Below are positions 43,597 through 51,296 of a stretch of 64,000 nucleotides of DNA, piece by piece (within the stretch, counting starts at the first letter, position 1; the number at the start of each line of letters is the position of its first letter). This DNA comes from Candidatus Lambdaproteobacteria bacterium RIFOXYD2_FULL_56_26 (GTDB lineage Bacteria > SAR324 > XYD2-FULL-50-16): NCBI GenBank assembly GCA_001783715.1, contig MFNF01000040.1, positions 21,108-85,107 of the forward strand, in the 5' to 3' direction. The translations under genes were made by a program, and so were the position numbers. The notes below the pieces were generated by a model. That model had not been told where the DNA came from, searched no databases, and saw nothing but the letters and a program-made list of their open reading frames with translations.

Positions 43597-44886
43597 TCAG
43601 TCTTCGGTGGTCAGGGCCGGTTGGTGGTGGGGTTCCATCAAGGCCGGTTTGATGTGTTGGTCGTCGCCGTGCAGGTAGTCGTGGAAGACCTGGGCAACGG
43701 TCAGTTGCTGGAAACTGCCGTCGGGCAACTGGTTGGTCGTGTCCTTGAGCCGGTACACCATGTGGCCGCAGGTCCAAGTCCCATAAGACTTCATGTAGGT
43801 GCAAAGACAGGTTTTGTCCATCACCTTGGGGTTGTCCGGGTGCCGCAAGACCTCTTGGTTGTAAGCATCAATATAGCTACAGTCACCGTTGCCGTCCAGG
43901 ATGAAGCCCAGGGTCTCGCAATTGGGCCGAATGCTGGTGCCGATGCAGGGGCTGTCGTTGAGCATCCGCATGGGGTAGCCGGTCGGGGAAACCAAGTTGA
44001 CCACTACCTCTTCCTCTTTGGACCGGAAGAAGCGCTGCTGCACCTTCATTGGGAAGCCGGACTCCAGGGTCGTAGTGAACCTTGTGGCCACCTGTACCGC
44101 CGCTGCGCCCATTTGGAGCATCCTGGTGGCATCGCCGCCGGTAAAGATTCCCCCGGCGGGGATCACTGGGATGTTGAGGCCCAAGGTCTTGGTATAGTCT
44201 ATCACTTCCTTGGTGATTTCAGCCAAGTCGAACTTGAACCAATCGTCGATCTTAAAGCCCAAATGCCCGCCCGCCAAGGGGCCTTCAACCACAACATAGT
44301 CCAGGGGCCGGTTGAGCCGGGCGGTTTTTTTGACGAACAGTTCCAAAGCCCGTTTGGAAGAGACGATCAAGCCCAGCTTGATCTGCCTAAACCTTGGGTG
44401 GTCGGCTATCAAGGCCATACTGCCCAGGTGCAGCCCTGCCGAAAGGGTGATCCCGTCGATCCCGGCATCCATGACCCCTTTGAGCCGTACTTCCAAGGTT
44501 GCCCTGGGGTTGGCCATGGTCAACTTTTCCATGATGTTGATAAAAATCCCGCCGGTGCCGGTTTTGGCGTGCATAGTGTTTTCCACCAACAGGCGGCTGG
44601 CTTGGTACAGCTCGTCCAGGTCGAACTGGGCATGGAACCGGTTGGCCAGATTTTGGCTGATGTAGGGTTGGTACTTTTGTTGCCGAGTCTTGAGAAAGTT
44701 GGTGCCGTAATGTTTGTCGCTGACCGCCGAGATCAAAGCATCGGAGATGTGGGCGATCCCGCCTTGTCTGGCCGCTTCCAGGGCCAATTTGCTGGTGGAG
44801 ATGTCCATGCCCATCCCGCCAACCATGATGGGGAGGTAGGTGTTCTCGCCTAAGGTGAGTCGGTAATTGTCCAGATGGTCCGTCAT
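43597..44886 (-). CDS. Nitronate monooxygenase-family flavoprotein with Cys-rich tail
   Basis: 429 residues. TIM-barrel FMN protein of the nitronate monooxygenase/2-nitropropane dioxygenase family: LPIMVGGMGMDISTSKLALEAARQGG, DGITLSAGLHLGS, VVVEGPLAGGHLGF, IPVIPAGGIFTGGDATRML and GAAAVQVATRF. After the barrel (residues ~315-400) comes a segment with six cysteines (SPCIGT, RPNCET, GDCSY, KTCLCTYMKS, WTCGH) not found in the minimal enzyme. It may bind metal or an Fe-S cluster. Enoyl reductase-like (FabK) roles are also possible for the family. The substrate is unknown. Confidence 0.78.
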   Translation of the reverse strand: MTDHLDNYRLTLGENTYLPIMVGGMGMDISTSKLALEAARQGGIAHISDALISAVSDKHYGTNFLKTRQQKYQPYISQNLANRFHAQFDLDELYQASRLLVENTMHAKTGTGGIFINIMEKLTMANPRATLEVRLKGVMDAGIDGITLSAGLHLGSMALIADHPRFRQIKLGLIVSSKRALELFVKKTARLNRPLDYVVVEGPLAGGHLGFKIDDWFKFDLAEITKEVIDYTKTLGLNIPVIPAGGIFTGGDATRMLQMGAAAVQVATRFTTTLESGFPMKVQQRFFRSKEEEVVVNLVSPTGYPMRMLNDSPCIGTSIRPNCETLGFILDGNGDCSYIDAYNQEVLRHPDNPKVMDKTCLCTYMKSYGTWTCGHMVYRLKDTTNQLPDGSFQQLTVAQVFHDYLHGDDQHIKPALMEPHHQPALTTED

Positions 44887-45571
44887 GATTTTTTCTGTCC
44901 CTTTGGCGAAACGTTAGACTTGAGTTTTGTATGAGCTTCCCTGGAGCCGACCGTGAATCTTTTCTTTACAACCGGAGGGAGCCGGAGCTTAGGCCTAGCC
45001 TAAAAAAACCGCTTGATTGTTTCTCTTTAATCCCACTACCCTTCCTAAGACTTTTGGAACCAAATCTCCAAACCAACTGGGCCTTGCTTGGCCTTCTTAC
45101 TTGGCCTTGGGAGGGCTGGTCCTGAGCCCCTTGTTTTTTGCCATTGCCGTCTCCAAAGCGGCGGTTTTTGGCAGTACCGGCGGGGGTGCGCTGAAGCCTT
45201 TGCTGGGTCCTTTAAGTATAGATTCAGTACAGCCGGTTCCAGACAAGGTTTTTGGGCCGTTCAAGGCTGCTTGGACTGGGTGTTCCGGTAGAAGCGAGTC
45301 GGTACTTAATGTAAACCGGAACCGGCCTGCTAAAAGGCGGTTCCAGGCCCCTTTTGCTCCTCCAACCGCTCCATTGTGCCGGAGAAAATTGGCGGGGCCG
45401 TTGCGGGGCAACCGCAGCCCTACGGTTATTAGGGTTAGATTGATAGCTCAATCCGGGGGGTTTGTAAACCGATTTATGGCTCCCTTTGAACCTGTGCACT
45501 TGACTTGTGGTTTAAGTGAGGCAGGCTGATCCAAACCTAAAGAGTATCCCCCTTTTCCCCAAACCAGAATC
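44887..45571. other. Gene-free interval upstream of transketolase
   Basis: About 685 bases between the divergent nitronate monooxygenase-family gene and tkt. A plus-strand frame (45017-45529) and others are open but lack protein-like character after the first ~50 codons. There is an inverted repeat, GCCGGTTCC (45232-45240) with GGAACCGGC (45318-45326), around a ~77-base interior, and further small palindromes near 45446-45470. I could not match these to a known RNA (no tRNA, tmRNA, RNase P or SRP hallmarks). Confidence 0.4.
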
Positions 45572-47557
45572 ATGTTGGCATTATCTCCGATTGACCGATT
45601 GAGCATCAACTGCATCCGTTTTTTGGCCGCCGAAGCCGTTCAGTCCGCTAATTCCGGGCATCCGGGCTTGCCGATGGGGTTTGCTCCCTTTGTTTACCGG
45701 TTGTTCACCAAACACCTCAAACAGGACCCGCAAAAGCCCAACTGGCCGGGGCGGGATCGGTTCGTGCTTTCGGCGGGCCACGGCAGTGCCCTGTTGTATT
45801 CGATGCTGCACCTTTGTGGGTACGACCTGAGCCTAGAAGACCTCAAGCAGTTCCGCCAATTGGGCTCCAAAACCCCCGGACACCCGGAATTCGGCCACAC
45901 CGCCGGGGTGGAGGTGACCACCGGTCCCTTGGGCCAAGGGCTGGCCAACGCCGTGGGTTTGGCGATTGCCCTCAAGCACGTCAAGGCCCGGTACCAAAGG
46001 CCCGGCTTTGAGCTGTTCGACCAAAAGGTTTATGTGATGGTGGGGGACGGCTGTCTGCAAGAAGGGGTGGGCGCAGAGGCGGCTTCCCTGGCCGGGCACC
46101 TGGGGCTGGACAATCTGGTGGTGCTTTATGACGACAACCAAATCACCATCGACGGACAGACCAGCCTGAGCTTTACCGAAGATGTGGCCGCCCGGTTTCG
46201 GGCCTATGGCTGGATGACCCAGGAAATCGGCGGAGACGGGCACGACCTGGGGGCCTTTGACGGGGCTCTGGAAAAGGCCAAAACCACCCCCGGCGCACCG
46301 CATCTGATCAAGATTCGCACCCAAATCGGCTTTGGCAGCCCCAAGGCGGGTACCGCCTCGGTCCATGGTTCGCCCTTGGGTGCTGAAGGACTGGCCTTTG
46401 CCCGCAAGGCGCTGGATTGGTCTTATGGTCCCTTTGAGATCCCCGCCGAGGTTGCGGCCCACTTTGCCGAACTGGGGGCCCGGAACAAGGCCCAGGTGGA
46501 TGCCGCCAACCTGGAGTTTGGTGCCTACATGGGAAAATTCCCCAAAGAAGGGCAGGAATTGATGTTGGCCCTGCAAGGAACTTTGCCCCCGGTGGAATGG
46601 CCGACCTTCAAGGCCGGAGATTCCATTGCCACAAGGGCCGCTTCGGGCAAGGTGCTCAACGCCATTATGCCCCGGTTGCCCCTGTTTATGGGCGGATCGG
46701 CGGACTTGAGCCCCTCGAACAACACTCAATTTGAAGGGGCGGTGGACTTCCAGAAAAACAGCCCCGAAGGCCGGTACCTCCGCTTTGGGGTCCGGGAACA
46801 CGCCATGGGGGCGGTGGTCAACGGGATCAACCAAAGCGGGGTGCTGCGGGCCTACTGCGCCACTTTCTTGAGCTTTGCCGACTACATGTTGCCTGCGGTA
46901 CGGGTGGCGGCCCTTTCCTCCTACAAAAGCATCTTTGTGTTTACCCATGATTCGATTGGAGTCGGGGAAGACGGACCGACCCACCAGCCAGTTGAACAGG
47001 TGGCCTACCTTCGGTTCCTGCCCGGTTTGACCTCCTTTAGGCCTGCCGATGCCGCCGAAACCGTGGAAGCTTGGCGCTTTGCCTTGGGAGCCCAAGGCCC
47101 GGTGGCCATGAGCCTGACCCGGCAAAACCTCCCGGTGATCGACCGGACCAAGTACGCCGCTGCCTCTGGGGTCGCCCAGGGCGGGTATGTACTGGCCCAA
47201 GGGCCGTCCGCCCAAGTGGTCCTGATTGCCACCGGTTCGGAAGTCTCCTTGGCGATGGCCGCCTACGAACAGTTGGCCCAAGAGGGGATCGGGACCATCC
47301 TGGTCAGTCTGCCTTCCGCCGAATTGTTTGAAGCCCAACCGGCAGAATACCAGGAACAAACCATCCCCAGCCACCTGCCTCGAGTTTGCGTGGAGGCGGG
47401 GATTGAGGCGGGAATGGCTAGGTACCTGGGCTCCAAGGGGCGGTTTGTGGGTATGCGGGGCTTTGGGGCCAGCGGTCCGGCACCGGAGTTGTACAAGCAC
47501 TTTGGCATCACCACAGAGGCAGTGGTACAGGCCGCCAAAGCACTGGTCCAAGGGTAG
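45572..47557 (+). CDS. tkt: Transketolase
   Basis: Thiamine-diphosphate enzyme of the pentose phosphate pathway, transferring two-carbon units. 661 residues. AAEAVQSANSGHPGLPMG, SAGHGSALLYSMLHL, TTGPLGQGLANAVGLA, GDGCLQEGVGAEAASLAGHL (ThDP motif), KTPGHPEFGHTAG, FGVREHAMGAV and HDSIGVGEDGPTHQPVEQ are all intact. Its own cofactor source may include the distant thiE. The next gene starts 13 bases after it. Confidence 0.96.
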   Translation: MLALSPIDRLSINCIRFLAAEAVQSANSGHPGLPMGFAPFVYRLFTKHLKQDPQKPNWPGRDRFVLSAGHGSALLYSMLHLCGYDLSLEDLKQFRQLGSKTPGHPEFGHTAGVEVTTGPLGQGLANAVGLAIALKHVKARYQRPGFELFDQKVYVMVGDGCLQEGVGAEAASLAGHLGLDNLVVLYDDNQITIDGQTSLSFTEDVAARFRAYGWMTQEIGGDGHDLGAFDGALEKAKTTPGAPHLIKIRTQIGFGSPKAGTASVHGSPLGAEGLAFARKALDWSYGPFEIPAEVAAHFAELGARNKAQVDAANLEFGAYMGKFPKEGQELMLALQGTLPPVEWPTFKAGDSIATRAASGKVLNAIMPRLPLFMGGSADLSPSNNTQFEGAVDFQKNSPEGRYLRFGVREHAMGAVVNGINQSGVLRAYCATFLSFADYMLPAVRVAALSSYKSIFVFTHDSIGVGEDGPTHQPVEQVAYLRFLPGLTSFRPADAAETVEAWRFALGAQGPVAMSLTRQNLPVIDRTKYAAASGVAQGGYVLAQGPSAQVVLIATGSEVSLAMAAYEQLAQEGIGTILVSLPSAELFEAQPAEYQEQTIPSHLPRVCVEAGIEAGMARYLGSKGRFVGMRGFGASGPAPELYKHFGITTEAVVQAAKALVQG

Positions 47558-47570
47558 TCCAAAGGAACCG

Positions 47571-48506
47571 ATGAACGTCCCGATTACGGCCTTGACCCTT
47601 TTCCATCTTTACCAGCTCCTGCGGGACCAGCGGTACCTTTCCAAGAGTTCTTGGGCGCTGGTCCTCCTGGGCTGTCTGTTCCCTTTGGTGGACTACGGGG
47701 TCTTTTTGTTTTCCGATGCACCGGGGCTTTTTGGGGTGCCGCTGTATTTCCACAGCGTCTTTTATCTGGCTCCCTTGCTGGGAATCCTGTCTTTGTGGGT
47801 CTGGATCGGCACCCGGTCGGCCAAACGGTCGGCCCAGACCTTCCTGCCCTTGTTGGGGCTGTTGCTCTACGACTTTTTGACCCTGCTTTCCACCGAACGA
47901 ACCCCCTTCCTGCGGCCTTTGACCGAGGCTTCAAACAGCCTGGACCTGATCAACCGTGGGTACCTGTTCCCGATGGTCCTGATCCTGGTTCTTTGGGGGA
48001 CCAAACGTTGGCATGCCTTAAAGACCCGAACCTTGAGCCTTTCGGGGCTAGGCATTCTGGTGGGGTTTTTGGTTTTTAATGCCGGTCTGCGGCTGGTCAT
48101 GGTGGGCACCATGCCCCAACAGATGCAGGAGCCCGACACCTTCACCTGCGAACCGGCCAACATCCTCCAGACCAAGTGGCATGTGACCTCCCTCAAACGG
48201 GACCGGTACATCTTTTCCAGCTTCAACCTCTTTTCCGGTTGGGAATCGGAGCCCCAGGTGCTCTTGACCTCCAACGACTTTGAACTGGCCCAGACCCTGC
48301 TGTTGGACCCTTATTTCAAGGCCATTTACGTCCACGGCTTCAAAAACCCCTTGATCGAAACCAAGTACCTCAGCGATGCCATGCGGATCAAGATCACCGA
48401 GCTGTTGCCGCTGCGGGAACTGTATTGGAACAAGGTGGTAACCCTGACCACCGGCGGCAGCGGGCAGATACTGGAAATCGAGCGAGAGAAGGGCTATCTT
48501 TTCTGA
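47571..48506 (+). CDS. YdjM-like membrane protein
   Basis: 311 residues from ATG 47571. The N-terminal ~190 residues contain five or six hydrophobic segments with CLFPLVDYGVFLF, LYFHSVFYLAPLLGIL and LGLLLYDFLTLLSTERTPFLRPL. This resembles the inner-membrane metal-dependent hydrolase (YdjM) family, where LLPDlD, HS and HllLDlls motifs occur; the third motif's first His is missing here. The C-terminal ~110 residues are soluble. It lies between tkt and the TPR lipoprotein on the same strand. Assignment is tentative. Confidence 0.5.
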   Translation: MNVPITALTLFHLYQLLRDQRYLSKSSWALVLLGCLFPLVDYGVFLFSDAPGLFGVPLYFHSVFYLAPLLGILSLWVWIGTRSAKRSAQTFLPLLGLLLYDFLTLLSTERTPFLRPLTEASNSLDLINRGYLFPMVLILVLWGTKRWHALKTRTLSLSGLGILVGFLVFNAGLRLVMVGTMPQQMQEPDTFTCEPANILQTKWHVTSLKRDRYIFSSFNLFSGWESEPQVLLTSNDFELAQTLLLDPYFKAIYVHGFKNPLIETKYLSDAMRIKITELLPLRELYWNKVVTLTTGGSGQILEIEREKGYLF

Positions 48507-48589
48507 GTCTCTCTCTGCTTTTCTTTCTTGCCAACCCTTGGTATCCTCCAAAAGCCGTTAACCTATTAACCCCCTCGTCCAAGGTTTTG

Positions 48590-51160
48590 TTGCGATCTTC
48601 CTTCTGGCTTATTGTCCTTGCTTTTTTGCTGGCCTGTTCCACCGGCCCCGCCCCCAAACCGCTGGACCTGACGGGTTGGCCGAAAGGACCGATTTCCGGG
48701 GCCCCATCGCCGGAGTTTGCAGCCCTCTTGGGACTGGTGGAAAAAGGGGAACTGCCTTTGGGCCTGACCCAGGTCGAGCAGGCCTTGGATCAGCAACCGG
48801 AGGAGCCCAACCTGTACCGACTTAAGGCCAAGATTTTGTTGACCCTAGGCCGCAAGACCGAGGCGCTGGACTTTTTGACCGCCAAGATGGAAAAAAGGCC
48901 GGACCTGGGGGAGCTGCGGGCGGTTCGGGGGTTGATTTTAAAGGAATTGGGCCACCGGGAATCGGCCAAGGATGACCTGCTTTCGGCGGCCACCTCCTCT
49001 CGGTCCAAAGAGGTTTATGTGGCCCTGACCGACCTGATGGAAGGGGACCGGGCCTATGGGGATGCGGTTAATTTTTTGGCGGAAGCCCTAAAAATCGACC
49101 CCACCGACCCTACCTTGTGGTTCAAAAAAGCCCAGTTGGAGATGCAACTGGGCCGGTTGCAAGGGGCGGCACTTTCGATCTTGGAAGCCCGGAAACTGGC
49201 CCCCGGCGAGGTGGCCTACCAACAGTTTTACATAGATTTTTTGGCCTACACCGGGCAAAAAAGCAGCTTGGGACGGCAGCTGGAGAACCTGGTGGAAACC
49301 TTCCCCAAGGAGCCTTGGTTCGCCATCCGGCTCGCCGCCTTTGAGATCGAACAGGCGGAGTTGGCCAAGGCCAAAACCACCCTCTTGGCCTCGCTCAAAC
49401 AAAACCCCAACGACCCTTTGCTGCACTTCCAAATCGCCACCATCCTGGCGGCGGAAAAACAGTACCCCGAAGCGAAGGAACATTTCCAAAAGGGCCTAGC
49501 TCTCAAGCCCGAGTCCACTTTGGCGATGGTCCAAATCGCCAAGATCGAGCTGATGGAAGGCCAACTGGAATCGGCGGTAAACTACCTGGAACAGGCCCGC
49601 AGCCTGGGTTCGGAGGACCTGTTTGTTTACCGGGCTTTGGGCAAGATCTACAATGAACGGCGGGATTCCTATGAGGCGGAACGGGCGATCTTGGACGGGC
49701 TGACCCTCTCCCCCGAAGACGTGCAACTGCTGACCGAATTCGGGACCCTGCTGGAACGGCGGCACAAAAATTCCCAGGCCATTCTGGCCTATGAAGAGGC
49801 GGTCAAGCAGCAACCGGGCAACGGGTATATCCTGGCCAAACTGGGCAACCTGTACCGGCTGGAACGGCAGTACCCCAAGGCGACCTCCTACCTCAACCAA
49901 GCGGCCCAAAAGGATCCCGACTCCGTGTGGGTCAAGGCCCAGATGATCGAGCTTTATACCGATACCGAAGCCTACGACCTCGCCCTGGCGGGCCTCAACG
50001 ACCTGATCTCGGTCAACCCCGACGACTATTGGCCCTACGCCAAACGGGCTTTGATCCTGATGGCCCAGGAAAAGTTTGCTGAGGCGGAACAAAACATTGA
50101 GCTGGCCAACCAAAGGAACCCTCAGGCCCCATGGCTCAAGGAACTGGAGGGCCAAGTCTTGAGCCGGTTGGGCCGGTACGAAGAGTCGGTCAAGGCCTTT
50201 GAAACCGCCTTGGCCGCCAGCCCGGACAACGCCTTTGTTTTGACCCGGATGGCCTATGCGGCCTTGCATGTGGACGTGGTAAAGTCCAAACGGGCGGTGG
50301 CCCAGGCTTTGGACCTGGAAGACTTTGAGGTCTCGGGCCTAGAGCTTTACCTCTACCTCAACGGCAAAAGTGCCGAAACCTGGGGGTTTGCGCCCAGCAG
50401 CCCGGAGGCGGAGATCTATGGCCTGATCATCAACAAACGGCACCTGGAGGCGCAAGCCAAGTTGGCCAAGCTCGACAGCCCCTACAAACCCTATCTGGCC
50501 TTTTTTAACCAGATTCTGCTTGAAGGCCCCAAAGCCAAACTTTCGGTTTACCACCCCCAACCCCTGACCTCCGGCCCCGGTTGGTTCGGCTTTTACCAAG
50601 CCGCCCAGGCGCTGTTCGACAAAAACGAAGCGGCCACCTTGGCCCACCTGGAGGCCGCCAATCGCCTGAGCCCCGACAACCCTTGGATCCAAGCCAGGCT
50701 GGCCTATTCTTACGAGCTGGCCGAACGGCATGCCGAGGCGGTTACGCTGCTCGAAGCCCATCTCAAAGACCGGCCCCAAAGCCTTTGGGCCAGGTTGCGG
50801 CTGGCGCTGAACTACGACATGGCCGGCAACCCCAAGGCTTCGGAAAAAATGTACCTGGAGATTTTGGCCCAAAAGCCCCAGGAGCACATTGCGCTCAACA
50901 ACCTCGCTTGGCTGTACGCCACCACCAAAGACCAGGACCTGCAAAAGCTCGATTTGGCCCAAAAGATGAGCGAAAAGGCGGTGGAGATCAATCCCAGTTC
51001 CGCCAACCTGGACACCTTGGCCGAGATCTTTTACCTCAAAAAAGACTACAAAAAGGCCCTCAAGACCATTGATCGTGCGTTGGACCAGGACCGGGAGTCC
51101 TTGGATTATTTTAAGAAACAAAAAAAGAAGATCCTCAAAGCCCTGGCCAAACGGCCCTGA
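48590..51160 (+). CDS. Large TPR lipoprotein
   Basis: About 856 residues. TTG 48590 (or the TTG just before) gives a lipoprotein signal, SSFWLIVLAFLLACSTG; no in-frame ATG lies nearby. The body is almost entirely tetratricopeptide repeats, e.g. NPLYRLKAK-like helices, KAQLEMQLGRLQGAAL, YPEAKEHFQKGLALKPE and YEESVKAFETALAASPDNA, then a final YKKALKTIDRALDQD. Such proteins scaffold envelope complexes or export systems. No secretion or polysaccharide genes are adjacent, so the partner is unknown. Confidence 0.8.
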   Translation: MRSSFWLIVLAFLLACSTGPAPKPLDLTGWPKGPISGAPSPEFAALLGLVEKGELPLGLTQVEQALDQQPEEPNLYRLKAKILLTLGRKTEALDFLTAKMEKRPDLGELRAVRGLILKELGHRESAKDDLLSAATSSRSKEVYVALTDLMEGDRAYGDAVNFLAEALKIDPTDPTLWFKKAQLEMQLGRLQGAALSILEARKLAPGEVAYQQFYIDFLAYTGQKSSLGRQLENLVETFPKEPWFAIRLAAFEIEQAELAKAKTTLLASLKQNPNDPLLHFQIATILAAEKQYPEAKEHFQKGLALKPESTLAMVQIAKIELMEGQLESAVNYLEQARSLGSEDLFVYRALGKIYNERRDSYEAERAILDGLTLSPEDVQLLTEFGTLLERRHKNSQAILAYEEAVKQQPGNGYILAKLGNLYRLERQYPKATSYLNQAAQKDPDSVWVKAQMIELYTDTEAYDLALAGLNDLISVNPDDYWPYAKRALILMAQEKFAEAEQNIELANQRNPQAPWLKELEGQVLSRLGRYEESVKAFETALAASPDNAFVLTRMAYAALHVDVVKSKRAVAQALDLEDFEVSGLELYLYLNGKSAETWGFAPSSPEAEIYGLIINKRHLEAQAKLAKLDSPYKPYLAFFNQILLEGPKAKLSVYHPQPLTSGPGWFGFYQAAQALFDKNEAATLAHLEAANRLSPDNPWIQARLAYSYELAERHAEAVTLLEAHLKDRPQSLWARLRLALNYDMAGNPKASEKMYLEILAQKPQEHIALNNLAWLYATTKDQDLQKLDLAQKMSEKAVEINPSSANLDTLAEIFYLKKDYKKALKTIDRALDQDRESLDYFKKQKKKILKALAKRP

Positions 51161-51210
51161 TCCTTTGCCCCCATATCCCAACCTTTGGGGCTCTGGGGTA
51201 AGGTGCGGTC

Positions 51211-51283
51211 AATGGGAATGAGTTGCAATTGAGGTCGATCTCCAATAGACTGGGCCTCTAGAAAATACGGTCTCGTTCCCATT
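51211..51283 (+). promoter_or_regulatory. Long-range inverted repeat before glgP
   Basis: AATGGGAATGAG (51211-51222) pairs with CTCGTTCCCATT (51272-51283) with one G-U pair. The second arm ends just before the GAGG ribosome binding site of glgP. In an mRNA leader it could form a ~12-bp stem closing a 49-base interior and might affect translation. Confidence 0.4.
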
Positions 51284-51296
51284 ACAGAGGTATGTT

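Noticed and set aside
45017..45529. 170-codon plus-strand frame upstream of tkt
   Set aside because: After a short hydrophobic beginning it becomes Pro/Arg-rich and unlike a protein, with no RBS or homology that I recognise.
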